DNA of 64,000 nt from Bradyrhizobium guangdongense (GCF_004114975.1 NZ_CP030051.1:6572001-6636000); one strand, 5' to 3'. Counted from the first letter of the stretch, positions 35,679-45,858 are shown. Numbers and translations are program-made. The notes: a model not told the origin generated them from the letters alone.

Positions 35679-36637
35679 TGGCAAAAGTTTCGAAAAAGAC
35701 GACGCGCGGCCGCGCCGCACCCAAGCTCGCCAAAGTCGGGCGCGGCGAGCTGCTCACGCTGATCGATTACGTCCGTTATGCGGTCAGCCGGTTCGTCGAG
35801 GCAAAGCTTGCCTTCGCCCACGGCACGACCGATCCGGTCGCCGAAGCCGTCTTCCTGGTCTGCGAGGCCCTGCATCTGCATCCCGACCAGTTCGAGAGCT
35901 TTGCCCGGGCCCGCGTCACCGCGGCGGAAGGCAAGACGCTGCTCGACCTCATCCATCGGCGCGTGACGACGCGGAAACCCGCGGCCTATCTCGTCAACAA
36001 GATCTACATGCGCGGCCTGCCTTTCTATGTCGATGAGCGCGTCATCGTTCCGCGCTCCTTCATCGGCGAGCTGCTGGATTCGCATTTCGGCGGCGACGGC
36101 GAGCCGGGCTCGCTGATCGACGATCCCGCTTCCGTCGAGCGCGTACTCGATCTCTGTACGGGATCTGGATGCCTTGCGATCCTCGCCGCGTATCACTTCC
36201 CGAACGCGGCGATCGATGCCGTCGACGTCTCCAAGGATGCGCTCGCGGTCGCCGCGCGCAATGTCGGAGAGCATGGGCTGGACGAGCGGATCACGCTCTA
36301 TCGCGGCGATCTGTTCGCTCCGCTGGGCGACAGCAAATATGATCTGATCATCACCAACCCGCCTTACGTCGACGCGGAAGGCATGGCGGCATTGCCGCCG
36401 GAATGCCGGGCCGAGCCCAAGCTCGCCTTCGACGGCGGCGCCGACGGCCTCGACTTGGTCCGCCGCATCCTGCGCGATGCGCCCGATCACCTGACGCCGG
36501 ATGGCGGCTTGCTCTGCGAGATCGGCCGCGGCCGCGAACTGGTCGACGAGGCCTTCCCGGAACTGCCCCTGCTCTGGCTCGACACCGAGGAGTCCGAGGG
36601 CGAGGTGTTCTGGATCGCGGCCGCCGATCTCGGCTGA
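35678..36637 (+). CDS. prmB: PrmB-type ribosomal protein L3 glutamine methyltransferase
   Basis: A 319-residue N5-glutamine methyltransferase. SAM motif VLDLCTGSGCLAILAAYHFPNA and catalytic NPPYVD (ITNPPYVDAEG) are intact; VPRSFIGELL and the PrmB-type N-terminus separate it from PrmC. It is translationally coupled to moaE, which is the usual neighbourhood in Bradyrhizobium-type genomes but has no obvious biochemical link. Confidence 0.94.
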   Translation: MAKVSKKTTRGRAAPKLAKVGRGELLTLIDYVRYAVSRFVEAKLAFAHGTTDPVAEAVFLVCEALHLHPDQFESFARARVTAAEGKTLLDLIHRRVTTRKPAAYLVNKIYMRGLPFYVDERVIVPRSFIGELLDSHFGGDGEPGSLIDDPASVERVLDLCTGSGCLAILAAYHFPNAAIDAVDVSKDALAVAARNVGEHGLDERITLYRGDLFAPLGDSKYDLIITNPPYVDAEGMAALPPECRAEPKLAFDGGADGLDLVRRILRDAPDHLTPDGGLLCEIGRGRELVDEAFPELPLLWLDTEESEGEVFWIAAADLG

Positions 36638-36715
36638 TCGCGCGCGCCCGGCGGAACAAGTCAAATTCGGCCACGTTCATCCCCGGCGAATGTCTCGCTC
36701 TCGGAGGATGTCCTC

Positions 36716-37300
36716 ATGCTCGCGCCATCGGGCGAATTGCTGCGCGCCGGCATGGCGCTGAAGCTCAACCACGTCAAACGCGCCGCTCAATCCTATTTGC
36801 GCGACCAGACCAGCAAGGCCACCGGCAAGGTGACATCTTACGCGGTAGCCGGCGGGCTATTCGCGGTCGCCGGGCTGTTCCTGATCGCCGCATTTTTCGT
36901 TGGACTGATCGCCCTCTACCGCTGGGTAGCGATCACTTACGGACAATTCTGGGGTTTTGGTGCCGTCGCGGCCGTGCTGCTGGTGCTCGCCGGCGCCTGC
37001 GCCGGCATCGCGATGGCGCAGATGAAGCGCAAGGCAAAGCCGGTCGTTCCGCTTGCGAGCCGTTTGCGCGTGGCGGTCGCGACGCCGCGGATCCCGCGTG
37101 GAACGGTCAAACAGGCTGTAAAAGAGGTCGCGACGACAATTCCCCTGGTGCCGCTTGCGCCGGGCGAACGCGGCCGCGGCAGAGCTTGGCCGGTCAGTGC
37201 CAACCGCCCCGTGCAGCTTGGCCTGATGCTCGCGGCAATTGGGCTGGCGGGGTTCACGGCGGCGCGACGAAGGCGTCACAGCCAAAGACTGGACGCCTGA
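36716..37300 (+). CDS. Phage holin superfamily III (holin-X)-like membrane protein
   Basis: A 194-residue protein with GGAGGATG before the ATG. LKLNHVKRAAQSYLRDQTSKATGKVTSYAVAG is the cytoplasmic N-part, then two membrane helices (about 45-70 and 78-100), as in Actinobacteria/Proteobacteria 'holin-X' proteins often found with YihY-type genes. Not a phage gene despite the name; no phage genes surround it. The C-terminal part is basic and has a third hydrophobic segment (GLMLAAIGLAGFTA). Confidence 0.78.
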   Translation: MLAPSGELLRAGMALKLNHVKRAAQSYLRDQTSKATGKVTSYAVAGGLFAVAGLFLIAAFFVGLIALYRWVAITYGQFWGFGAVAAVLLVLAGACAGIAMAQMKRKAKPVVPLASRLRVAVATPRIPRGTVKQAVKEVATTIPLVPLAPGERGRGRAWPVSANRPVQLGLMLAAIGLAGFTAARRRRHSQRLDA

Positions 37301-37301
37301 A

Positions 37302-38438
37302 TTGCGGCGCTCCGACCAAATCGACTCCCAAATCGACTCCTGGCTGCTGGTCGCCGCCACGGCTGTCTTCGTGCTGAGCGCCGAGCGCTACTTCCAGGAG
37401 GCCGGCTTGATTGCGTCGGGGCCTCCGCAAGACCACCGCAACCGCGAGGCAAATTCGCCTGAAACAAACCCGGCACGTGCGGCGACGCAGCCCGGCCATG
37501 GCCGGGCTGCGAAAAGCCCCTTCACGATTCCCTGGGCCGGCTGGAAGGATATTTTCTGGCGCACCTATCAACGCATCGGCGACGATCGCCTGCTCGCGAC
37601 CGCCGGCGGCGTCGTGTTTTTCGGGCTGCTTGCGATCTTTCCTGCCGTGACGGCACTCGTCTCGTCCTACGGACTGTTCGCCAATCCTGCGACCATCAGC
37701 GACAACCTCCAGAAGCTGGCGATGATGCTTCCCGAAGGCACCTTCCAGATCGTCCAGGAGCAGGTCGGACGCGTCGTGTCGAAGGGCAATACGGCGCTCG
37801 GCGCCACCTTCCTGTTCGGCCTCGTCCTCGCGATCTGGAGCGCCAATGCGGGCGTCAAGGCGATCTTCGACGCTCTCAACGTCGCCTATGAGGAACGCGA
37901 GAAACGCAGCTTCATCAAGCTGAACATGGTGTCACTCGCCTTCACGGTCGGCGGCATCGTGGCACTCCTGTTGATGGTGGGAGCCGTCGTCGCTTTCCCG
38001 CTCGCACTGGATCACCTCGGCATGGCCCCCGAAAGCAAGCTGATCGTCGCGCTGGCACGATGGCCGCTGCTGTTCCTCATCCTGCTGGTGGCGCTCGCTA
38101 TCCTCTACCGCTTTGCCCCGAGCCGTGATGCACCGCGCTGGCAGTGGCTGAGCCTCGGCGCGGTGACGGCCTCCATCCTCTGGATTGCGGGCTCGGCGCT
38201 GCTCTCCTGGTATCTCTCGTCCTTTGCCAACTACAACGCGACCTACGGCTCGCTCGGCGCCGCGATCGGCTTGATGATGTGGATGTGGATATCGGCGATC
38301 GTCATCATGTTCGGCGCCGAGCTGAATTCGGAGATCGAGCGGCAGACCCTGCGCGACACGACCACCGGACGGCCCAAGCCGCTCGGCAGTCGCGAGGCCG
38401 TCTCGGCCGACACGGTGGGCGCCGCTGCACCGTCCTGA
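37302..38438 (+). CDS. YihY/BrkB-family inner-membrane protein
   Basis: A 378-residue membrane protein of the YihY/BrkB family. The core GWKDIFWRTYQRIGDDRLLATAGGVVFFGLLAIFPAV and the AFALP-type segment MWMWISAIVIMFGAELNSEIE are diagnostic, with six predicted helices. The function is uncertain; BrkB was once linked to serum resistance. The start is unsure: no ATG exists before the family core. TTG at 37302, one base after the upstream stop, is used here; TTG 37239 would overlap the holin-like gene by 62 bases, and AGGAGG precedes TTG 37410. Confidence 0.88.
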   Translation: MRRSDQIDSQIDSWLLVAATAVFVLSAERYFQEAGLIASGPPQDHRNREANSPETNPARAATQPGHGRAAKSPFTIPWAGWKDIFWRTYQRIGDDRLLATAGGVVFFGLLAIFPAVTALVSSYGLFANPATISDNLQKLAMMLPEGTFQIVQEQVGRVVSKGNTALGATFLFGLVLAIWSANAGVKAIFDALNVAYEEREKRSFIKLNMVSLAFTVGGIVALLLMVGAVVAFPLALDHLGMAPESKLIVALARWPLLFLILLVALAILYRFAPSRDAPRWQWLSLGAVTASILWIAGSALLSWYLSSFANYNATYGSLGAAIGLMMWMWISAIVIMFGAELNSEIERQTLRDTTTGRPKPLGSREAVSADTVGAAAPS

Positions 38439-38573
38439 CCTCGCCGCTATCCCTCCGAATCAACAATGATGTTAAGCTCGCCTTGCTTAGGGGGGCATGA
38501 GGCGCGACGGGTGCGAATTGCGGCCCGTGTTTTCCCGGGTGAGGCAGTCAGCTCTTGAGGCATAACGCGCGGC

Positions 38574-40049
38574 ATGATTCGCATTTCGACGATCTTCATC
38601 GCCATCTGCATGGTTCTGGTCGCGGCCTCGCTTGGGCTCGTGCTCTACGCGGTCGCCGGCATCAGTGGAACCGAATCCGCGATCGTGGCGCTGACCGCGC
38701 TGACCTTCCTGATCCTCTACAACGCGGTATCGATGCGGCTGCGCGACCGCAGCGACGTCGGCGGCCAGATCGCGGACCTGTCGCGCGGCACGGCCGACCT
38801 GGCCCGCCAGGTCGCCGAGTTCGGGCGCCGGTTGGCTTCGATCGAGGGCCGCATCGCCTCGTCCAATTCGGCCAATTCCGACCGTGTCCAGTCGGTGGTC
38901 GGCGAGATCAACGAGCTCGGCGGATTGGTCAGGCAGCTCGCCGCCACGGTGTCCACGCATGAGGACCTGCTGGCTGGTCATGCGCCGGCGCCCGCTCCGA
39001 CCGAAAAGCCGGAGCCGGAAGTGCCGGTCGACCTGATTGCACCCTTCGAGGAGCGGCTGGCCGCTCCTCCTCCGCTTCCTGCACCGCCGCGGCCGACAGC
39101 GCCGGCGGCCAAGACCGCGAGCGCCGCTCAGACTGTCAACGGTCGTAACCCGACCCAGATGCTGGCGACGCTGCGCAACGCCATCGACGACAACCGCATC
39201 GACATCTTCCTCCAGCCCATGGTGACGCTGCCGCAGCGCAAGGTGCGGTTCTACGAGGCTGTGACGCGGGTGCGCGACGAGCGCGACCAGTTGATCGCCG
39301 CCGAGGAGTTCATCAGCATCGCCGAGGCGTCCGGACTGATCGGGCGCATCGACAACATGGTGCTGCTGCGCTGTGTCCAGGTGCTGCGCCGGCTGATGGT
39401 GCGCAACAAGGATGTCGGCGTCTTCTGTAACGTCGCGGCTTCAACGCTCGGCAATTCCACCAGCTTCGCGCAATGCCTCGACTTCCTCGAGGCCAACCGG
39501 GCGCTGGCGCCGTCGCTGGTGCTCGAGTTCAAGCAATCGACCTTCCGCAGTCTCGGCCCGGCCGAGACCGAGAATCTCGCGGCACTCGCGCAGCGCGGCT
39601 TCCGCTTCTCGATCGACCATGTCACCGACCTGCGGATCGAGCCGCGCGAACTCGCCGACCGTGGCGTTCGGTTCATCAAGGTTCCAGCCTCTCTCCTGCT
39701 CGACCCGAAGCAGGCATCGAGCTCGGACATTCACCCCTCGGATCTGTCTGATCTTTTGGGCCGCTTCGGCATCGACCTGATCGCCGAGCGGATCGAGGGC
39801 GAACGCGCGGTGGTCGACCTGCTCGACTATGACGTGCGGTTCGGCCAGGGCTTTCTGTTCGCCCCGCCCCGGCCATTGCGGCCCGAAGGGGCATCTGCTA
39901 CCGGCGGGGCCGCGCCGCAACAGGCGCAGGACATTCAGGGATCCAATGGCCCCGGCATACCCAGCCAAGGCGCTACAACATCAGGCACGACGCCTGCCAC
40001 CCCGTCATCACGCCTCACCGGCAACGCAGCGCTCGCGCGGCGCATCTGA
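38574..40049 (+). CDS. TipF-like degenerate EAL domain membrane protein
   Basis: A 491-residue protein. Two TM helices (about 5-26 and 33-52), a coiled coil (about 60-135, VGGQIADLSRGTADLARQVAEF), a proline-rich linker (140-180) and an EAL domain (about 190-460). Key EAL residues are altered: EAL reads EAV, and the DDFG metal motif reads IDHV, so phosphodiesterase activity is unlikely; ERIEGE and IKVPAS contacts remain. This architecture is that of Caulobacter TipF, a c-di-GMP receptor for flagellar assembly. No flagellar genes are nearby, so the role is inferred. Long Pro/Ala/Gly-rich C-terminus. Confidence 0.85.
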   Translation: MIRISTIFIAICMVLVAASLGLVLYAVAGISGTESAIVALTALTFLILYNAVSMRLRDRSDVGGQIADLSRGTADLARQVAEFGRRLASIEGRIASSNSANSDRVQSVVGEINELGGLVRQLAATVSTHEDLLAGHAPAPAPTEKPEPEVPVDLIAPFEERLAAPPPLPAPPRPTAPAAKTASAAQTVNGRNPTQMLATLRNAIDDNRIDIFLQPMVTLPQRKVRFYEAVTRVRDERDQLIAAEEFISIAEASGLIGRIDNMVLLRCVQVLRRLMVRNKDVGVFCNVAASTLGNSTSFAQCLDFLEANRALAPSLVLEFKQSTFRSLGPAETENLAALAQRGFRFSIDHVTDLRIEPRELADRGVRFIKVPASLLLDPKQASSSDIHPSDLSDLLGRFGIDLIAERIEGERAVVDLLDYDVRFGQGFLFAPPRPLRPEGASATGGAAPQQAQDIQGSNGPGIPSQGATTSGTTPATPSSRLTGNAALARRI

Positions 40050-40064
40050 TCGGCCGCGCGCGTC

Positions 40065-40919
40065 ATGACCACGCTGCATTTCGCACAGAGCCTGCGCGAA
40101 CTCGTGGGCGGAGTCGAGGTCGTGCTCAGCGACATCTGGGGCGTGGTCCATAACGGTTTGGAATCGTTCCCCGAGGCTTGCGAGGCGCTGCACACCTATC
40201 GCAGCCATGGCGGTACGGTGATCCTGATTACCAACGCGCCGCGCCCTGCGGATTCCGTGCAGCGGCAGTTGCGCAAGCTGGGCGTCGCCGACGAAACTTA
40301 CGACGCGATCGTCTCGTCGGGCGATTTGACGCGGCTCTATGTCGCCGAGCATCCCGGCCGCAAGATGTTCTGGCTCGGCCCCGAGCGCGACAACTCAATC
40401 TATCGCGGCCTCGATGCGACGACTGCTCCGCTGGAGGAGGCCGACTACATCGTCTGTACCGGCCTTTATGACGACGAGACCGAGACCGCGGAAGACTACC
40501 GCGGCATGATGCTGAAGGCACGCGAGCGCAAGCTCACACTGGTCTGCGCCAACCCCGACATCGTGGTCGAGCGCGGCGACCGGCTGATCTATTGCGCCGG
40601 CGCGATCGCGGAGCTCTACCGCGAGCTCGGTGGCGAGGTGATCTTCTACGGCAAGCCGCACCGGCCGATCTACGAACGCGCAATGGCGCTGGCCGGCGAG
40701 CGTCAGGGCCATCCGATCGACAGGAAGAAGGTGCTGGCGATCGGCGACTCCGTCCGCACCGACCTGACCGGCGCGCGCGAATTCGGCATCGACTGCCTGT
40801 TCGTCACCCGCGGCATCCACGCCGAGGAGTTCGAGGGCCTCGACCAGCTCGATCCCAAGTCGGTGCTGGAATTGTTCGGCCACCCGCCGAAAGCGCTGAT
40901 GCGCGAATTGAAGTGGTGA
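40065..40919 (+). CDS. HAD hydrolase, TIGR01459 (class IIA) family
   Basis: A 284-residue HAD-IIA protein related to NagD. The nucleophile loop LSDIWGVVHNG is D-x-W as in this subgroup, followed by VILITNAPRP, an acidic GKPHRPIYERA block and GDSVRTDLTGAREFGIDCLFV. Substrate unknown; relatives are phosphatases for small sugar or nucleotide phosphates. It stands 15 bases after the EAL protein in the same direction, possibly one transcript. Confidence 0.92.
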   Translation: MTTLHFAQSLRELVGGVEVVLSDIWGVVHNGLESFPEACEALHTYRSHGGTVILITNAPRPADSVQRQLRKLGVADETYDAIVSSGDLTRLYVAEHPGRKMFWLGPERDNSIYRGLDATTAPLEEADYIVCTGLYDDETETAEDYRGMMLKARERKLTLVCANPDIVVERGDRLIYCAGAIAELYRELGGEVIFYGKPHRPIYERAMALAGERQGHPIDRKKVLAIGDSVRTDLTGAREFGIDCLFVTRGIHAEEFEGLDQLDPKSVLELFGHPPKALMRELKW

Positions 40920-40954
40920 ACCCCGTCGTTCCAAACCGAACGACGCAGAAAGCA

Positions 40955-40983
40955 AAAAGCCCGGGACGAGCGCCCGGGCTTTC
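40955..40983. terminator. Bidirectional rho-independent terminator
   Basis: AAAAAGCCCGGG-ACGAGCG-CCCGGGCTTT: 10-bp stem with an A-run on the left and T-run on the right, so it can stop both the plus-strand HAD gene and the convergent cheY gene. Confidence 0.88.
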
Positions 40984-41011
40984 CAAATTCAGCTGATGGT
41001 TTGAAGCGCGC

Positions 41012-41407
41012 TTACGCGCTCGCCATGTCAGGGAACACAGCCTCGATCTTGGTCTTCAGCGTCGCCGCGTTGAACGGCTTGACGATGTAGTTGTTCACGC
41101 CGGCCTTCTTGGCCGCGATCACGTTTTCGGTCTTCGATTCCGCCGTGATCATGATGAAGGGCGTGGTGGCCAGATTGGGATCGGCCCGCACTTCGCGAAG
41201 CAGGTCGTACCCCGTCATCGGCTCCATGTTCCAGTCGGAAATCACGAGGCCGTACTTCTTGCCACGCATCTTGTTAAGCGCCGCCGAACCGTCGCTGGCA
41301 TCATCGATATTATCGAAGCCAAGCTGCTTCAGCAGATTCCTGATGATACGGATCATGGTGCTGTAGTCGTCCACCACCAGAACCGGCATCGACAAATCAA
41401 CCGCCAT
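41012..41407 (-). CDS. CheY-like single-domain response regulator
   Basis: A 131-residue receiver domain without output domain. D13/D14 acidic pair, phospho-acceptor D58 (LVISDWNMEP), T88 (MITAES) and K110 (YIVKPF) are all present, so phosphorylation is expected. CheY proteins bind the flagellar motor switch or shuttle phosphate. The start at 41407 is backed by GGGGGAG. No chemotaxis operon is in view; the convergent neighbour is the HAD gene. Confidence 0.92.
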   Translation of the reverse strand: MAVDLSMPVLVVDDYSTMIRIIRNLLKQLGFDNIDDASDGSAALNKMRGKKYGLVISDWNMEPMTGYDLLREVRADPNLATTPFIMITAESKTENVIAAKKAGVNNYIVKPFNAATLKTKIEAVFPDMASA

Positions 41408-41639
41408 CTCGACTCCCCCAACGCATACCCAGGAATATTCAAAAACGGACCTGACAGGCCGGGGCCCCTCAGTTCCACCGTCCAAGCACTTAGCACCAAG
41501 GCGTTAAACAGCGCGTTAACTGGGGTACCCCGCGGCAGACCGAAATCCATGTTCCCTGCGGCCCTATCGGCCCGCTTGACTTCGACGGCCGGCTCAAGCC
41601 ACGGTCCCGGCCGACCCCGCCGGCTCGAGAATTCCCCTG

Positions 41640-42611
41640 ATGGCCCCGCAATTTACCGTTATCCGCGACAGCACGCCGGATTCTGCGATCCCCAAGGGCG
41701 CCGTGGTCGCCATGGGCAATTTCGACGGGGTCCATCTCGGCCACCGGGCCGTCATTGCCGCCGCCCTGGAGATGGGCCGGGCGAATGGCCGCCCTGCGCT
41801 GGCGCTGACCTTCGAGCCGCATCCACGCCGGTTTTTCAGCCCCAACACCCCGCAGTTTCGCCTGACGGACGAACGGGCAAAACTGCGGCTTCTGGCCGGG
41901 ACCGGGCTAGCCGGTGCCGTGCTGATGACCTTCGACAAGGCCAGGGCCGGCACCAGCGCGCAAGATTTCATTCACCATGACCTGATCGAGCGCCTCGGCG
42001 TCAGCGGGATTGCGGTCGGCTACGACTTCCATTTCGGCAAGGGCCGGGTCGGCTCGCCGAGCCTCCTGGTCAACGAGGCGCCCCGGCTCGGCATCGAAGT
42101 CGACGTGCAGCCGCATGTCGATATCGACGAGCGGCCGGTGTCCTCCAGCGCGATCCGGATCGCGCTCGCCGAGGGGCAGCTCGACGAGGCCACGGCCATG
42201 CTGAGCGCGCCCTGGTTCATCACCGGCGAGGTCATCCATGGCGAGAAGCGCGGCCGCGACCTCGGCTATCCCACCGCCAACATCCGGCTCGACGCCAATT
42301 GCGGGCTCAAGCACGGCATCTATGCAGTGCGGGTCGGCCGCGGGTCCGAGCGTCTGAACGGGGTGGCGAGCTTCGGCCGTCGCCCGACCTTTGATAATGG
42401 CGCCCCGCTCCTCGAAATCTTCCTGTTCGACTTCAAGGGCGACCTTTACGGCCAGGTGCTGGACTGCGCCTTTATCGGCTTCATCCGCGAGGAGCTGAAA
42501 TTCGACGACATCGAAGCCCTGATCCGCCAGATGGACGACGATTCCGCCCGTGCGCGCGCCATGCTGGCCGCCGCCCCGGATGCGTTTCCGCAGCTTGGGA
42601 CCATCGATTGA
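41640..42611 (+). CDS. ribF: Bifunctional riboflavin kinase / FMN adenylyltransferase
   Basis: A 323-residue two-domain enzyme making FMN and FAD. The N-terminal FAD synthetase half has GNFDGVHLGHRAVI and the C-terminal riboflavin kinase half has GEKRGRDLGYPTANIRL and FGRRPTFDNGAPLLEIFLFDF. FMN made here is the ligand sensed by the riboswitch before ribH at 17959. The start at 41640 is the first ATG of the family N-terminus. Normal length. Confidence 0.97.
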   Translation: MAPQFTVIRDSTPDSAIPKGAVVAMGNFDGVHLGHRAVIAAALEMGRANGRPALALTFEPHPRRFFSPNTPQFRLTDERAKLRLLAGTGLAGAVLMTFDKARAGTSAQDFIHHDLIERLGVSGIAVGYDFHFGKGRVGSPSLLVNEAPRLGIEVDVQPHVDIDERPVSSSAIRIALAEGQLDEATAMLSAPWFITGEVIHGEKRGRDLGYPTANIRLDANCGLKHGIYAVRVGRGSERLNGVASFGRRPTFDNGAPLLEIFLFDFKGDLYGQVLDCAFIGFIREELKFDDIEALIRQMDDDSARARAMLAAAPDAFPQLGTID

Positions 42612-42635
42612 GGGCCCAAGCCGGCCCGCCGGACC

Positions 42636-42673
42636 TTTGCGCTTCCCTTTTGCGCTTCTACCTTTTGCGCTTC
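42636..42673. repeat. Three short direct repeats before ileS
   Basis: TTTGCGCTTC occurs at 42636, 42649 and 42664, spaced 13 and 15 bases, in the 229-base gap between ribF and ileS. Simple slippage or binding sites for an unknown factor. Confidence 0.6.
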
Positions 42674-42840
42674 CCTTGGCCCCCTGCTATGGAGAGCCAT
42701 GTTTGCGCGGCGCATCATAGGGATTAGCGGCCCGGCTTCCGCCTGAGCCTAAAGGCTCGGCGCAAGACCGGGATTTGTCGTTCCACCCCGCGATTCCGCA
42801 TCGCCATTCGTTCCCGCGCCATTCCGAGCCAGTCAGTCTC

Positions 42841-45800
42841 ATGTCCGAAAAGCCGCAGAAGTCCGCAAACTCCGACGTCAAAGACTATTCGAAGACGCTG
42901 TTCCTCCCGCAGACCGAATTCCCGATGCGCGCCGGCCTGCCGCAGCGCGAGCCGGAGCTCCTGAAATACTGGAACGACATCGGCCTGTACGACAAGCTGC
43001 GCAAGGAAGCGGAGGGCCGCCCCAAATTCGTGCTGCACGATGGCCCGCCCTACGCCAACGGCAACATCCATATCGGGCACGCACTGAACAAGATCCTCAA
43101 GGACGTCGTGACCAAGAGCCAGCAGATGCTCGGCTTCGACTCCAACTACGTGCCCGGCTGGGACTGCCACGGGCTGCCGATCGAATGGAAGATCGAGGAG
43201 GAGAACTACCGCAAGAAGGGCAAGCAGAAGCCCGACTTCCGCGACTCCGCCGCGATGGTGGCGTTCCGGAAGGAATGCCGTGCCTATGCGACCCACTGGA
43301 TCAACATCCAGCGCGAGGAGTTCAAGCGGCTCGGCATCATCGGTGATTGGGATCACCCCTATCAGACCATGAGCTATCCCGCCGAAGCCCAGATCGCCCG
43401 CGAACTGATGAGGTTCGCGGCCAACGGCACCCTCTATCGCGGCTCCAAGCCGGTGATGTGGAGCGTGGTCGAGAAGACCGCGCTGGCCGAGGCCGAGGTC
43501 GAATACGAGGACCATACCTCCGATACGGTCTGGGTGAAATTTCCGGTCACCTCGCCCGCGCACGGCGCACTCGCTTCCGCCAGCGTCGTGATCTGGACCA
43601 CCACGCCTTGGACGCTGCCCGGCAACCGCGCGATCTCGTTCTCGCCCAAGATCGCCTACGGCCTCTACAAGGTGACGGACGCACCCGCGGACAATTGGGC
43701 GAAGACCGGCGATCTCCTGATCCTGGCCGATGCGCTCGCCGCGGACGTGTTCAAGCAGGCGCGCGTCACGGCCTATGAGAAGGTACGCGAGATTCCCGGC
43801 GACACGCTGGACGCCGTCGAATGCGCCCATCCGCTGCGCGGCCTCGATGGCGGTTACGAATTCATCGTGCCGTTGCTACCGGGCGATCACGTCACCGACG
43901 ACACCGGCACTGGCTTCGTCCACACCGCGCCCGGCCATGGCCGCGAGGACTTCGATGTCTGGATGGTCAATGCGCGCGAGCTCGATGCGCGCGGCATTTC
44001 GACCGCAATCCCCTACACCGTCGATGAGAACAGCGCCTACACCGCACAGGCCCCCGGCTTCGTCGGCAAGCGCGTGCTCACCGACAAGGGCGAGAAGGGC
44101 GACGCCAACGAGGCCGTAATCAAGGCGCTGATCGACGGCGGCAAGCTGCTCGCGCGCGGCCGCCTCAAGCACCAATATCCGCATTCCTGGCGCTCGAAGA
44201 AGCCGGTGATCTTCCGCAACACGCCGCAATGGTTCATCGCGATGGACAAGGACATCAGCGAGGACGGCCAAGCGAGGAAGGGCGACACGCTGCGCGCCCG
44301 CGCGCTGCATGCGATCTCGGTCACCCAATGGGTGCCGCCGTCGGGCGAAAACCGCATCAACGGCATGATCGCCAATCGTCCGGACTGGGTGATCTCGCGC
44401 CAGCGCGCCTGGGGCGTGCCGATCGCCGTGTTCGTGCGCGAGAAGGCCGACGGTTCGGCCGAGATCCTGCAGGATGAGATCGTCAACCAGCGCATCGCCG
44501 AAGCCTTCATGGAAGAAGGCGCCGACGCCTGGTACGTGGACGGCGCGCGCGAACGCTTCCTCGGATCGCGTGCCGCCGAGGACTGGAAGAAGGTCGACGA
44601 CATCTGCGACGTCTGGTTCGATTCCGGCTCCACGCACGCCTTCGTGCTCGAGGATCGCCAGAACTTCCCCCAGCTCGGCAACATCGTCCGCAAGGTCGAC
44701 GGCGGCAACGACACCGTGATGTATCTGGAAGGCAGCGACCAGCATCGCGGCTGGTTCCACTCCTCCCTGCTGGAGAGCGCCGGCACGCGCGGCCGCGCGC
44801 CCTACGACATCGTGCTCACCCACGGCTTCACGCTGGACGAGAACGGCCGCAAGATGTCAAAGTCGCTCGGCAACACCGTCGAGCCGCAGAAGGTGATCAA
44901 GGATTCAGGCGCTGACATCCTGCGCCTGTGGGTCTGCGCCACCGACTATGCCGACGACCAGCGCATCGGCCCGGAGATCTTGAAGAACACCATCGAGACC
45001 TACCGCAAGCTGCGCAACTCGATCCGCTGGATGCTGGGAACGCTGCATCACTTCAAGGCGAGCGAGAGGGTGGCCCCTGCCGACATGCCCGAGCTCGAGC
45101 GGCTGATGCTGCACGAGCTGGCCGGCCATGCCGAAACGGTTCGCAAGGCCTATGCCACGTTCGACTACAAGACCGTGGTCGCAAGCCTTTCGGCCTTCAT
45201 GAACTCGGAGCTGTCGGCGTTCTACTTCGACATCCGCAAGGACACGCTGTATTGCGATCCGCCGTCGTCGCAGGCGCGCAAGGCGGCGCTGACCACGATC
45301 GACATCCTGTGCGACGCGATCCTGAAATGGCTCGCTCCCATCCTGAGCTTCACGACCGACGAAGCCTGGCGGATGTTCCGGCCGGATGCCGCGCCTTCCA
45401 TCCATTTGACCCTTTTCCCGGAGGGCCTCGAGCAGTTCCGCGACGACAAGCTCGCTGTGAAATGGGAGACGATCCGCAACGTTCGCCGTGTCGTCACCGG
45501 TGCGCTCGAGCTCGAACGCGCCGCCAAGAACATCGGCTCCTCGCTGGAGGCCTCGCCGGTGATCTATGTCGCCGAGCGTGACATGCTGGGGACGCTGTTC
45601 GACACTGATCTCGCCGAGATCTGCATCACCTCGAATTACGAGGTGCGCGAGGGCGAGGCGCCGGCCAATGCATTCCGTCTCGATGCCGTGCCCGGTGTCG
45701 CGGTTGTGGTCGAGAAAGCGGTCGGCACCAAATGCGCCCGCTCCTGGAAGATCTCGCCCTTGGTCGGCGAGGACGCCGAATATCCCGACGTCACCCCGCG

Positions 45801-45849
45801 CGACGCCCAGGCGCTACGCGAATGGAAGGCGCTCGGGGTAGCGGTCTGA
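42841..45849 (+). CDS. ileS: Isoleucyl-tRNA synthetase
   Basis: A 1002-residue class I synthetase. HIGH motif [14 protein letters not shown] near residue 62, editing CP1 domain with TTPWTLPGN and the [18 protein letters not shown] block, KMSKS motif near residue 680 ([10 protein letters not shown]), and the anticodon-binding C-terminus. The usual C-terminal zinc knuckle KC-x-RCW reads KCARSW with the second Cys pair absent, so the knuckle is lost. ATG at 42841 is used; an in-frame TTG at 42775 is less likely. lspA follows 9 bases later, the common ileS-lspA operon. Confidence 0.97.
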   Translation: MSEKPQKSANSDVKDYSKTLFLPQTEFPMRAGLPQREPELLKYWNDIGLYDKLRKEAEGRPKFVLHDGPPYANGNIHIGHALNKILKDVVTKSQQMLGFDSNYVPGWDCHGLPIEWKIEEENYRKKGKQKPDFRDSAAMVAFRKECRAYATHWINIQREEFKRLGIIGDWDHPYQTMSYPAEAQIARELMRFAANGTLYRGSKPVMWSVVEKTALAEAEVEYEDHTSDTVWVKFPVTSPAHGALASASVVIWTTTPWTLPGNRAISFSPKIAYGLYKVTDAPADNWAKTGDLLILADALAADVFKQARVTAYEKVREIPGDTLDAVECAHPLRGLDGGYEFIVPLLPGDHVTDDTGTGFVHTAPGHGREDFDVWMVNARELDARGISTAIPYTVDENSAYTAQAPGFVGKRVLTDKGEKGDANEAVIKALIDGGKLLARGRLKHQYPHSWRSKKPVIFRNTPQWFIAMDKDISEDGQARKGDTLRARALHAISVTQWVPPSGENRINGMIANRPDWVISRQRAWGVPIAVFVREKADGSAEILQDEIVNQRIAEAFMEEGADAWYVDGARERFLGSRAAEDWKKVDDICDVWFDSGSTHAFVLEDRQNFPQLGNIVRKVDGGNDTVMYLEGSDQHRGWFHSSLLESAGTRGRAPYDIVLTHGFTLDENGRKMSKSLGNTVEPQKVIKDSGADILRLWVCATDYADDQRIGPEILKNTIETYRKLRNSIRWMLGTLHHFKASERVAPADMPELERLMLHELAGHAETVRKAYATFDYKTVVASLSAFMNSELSAFYFDIRKDTLYCDPPSSQARKAALTTIDILCDAILKWLAPILSFTTDEAWRMFRPDAAPSIHLTLFPEGLEQFRDDKLAVKWETIRNVRRVVTGALELERAAKNIGSSLEASPVIYVAERDMLGTLFDTDLAEICITSNYEVREGEAPANAFRLDAVPGVAVVVEKAVGTKCARSWKISPLVGEDAEYPDVTPRDAQALREWKALGVAV

Positions 45850-45858
45850 TAGGTAGCC

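Noticed and set aside
36716..37300. Holin-like gene as sign of a prophage
   Set aside because: No lysis, capsid, integrase or tail genes nearby; holin-X proteins are common chromosomal membrane proteins.
41503..41520. TTAA pair before cheY (GTTAAACAGCGCGTTAAC) as a CtrA box
   Set aside because: The spacer is 8 bases rather than 7 in both directions.
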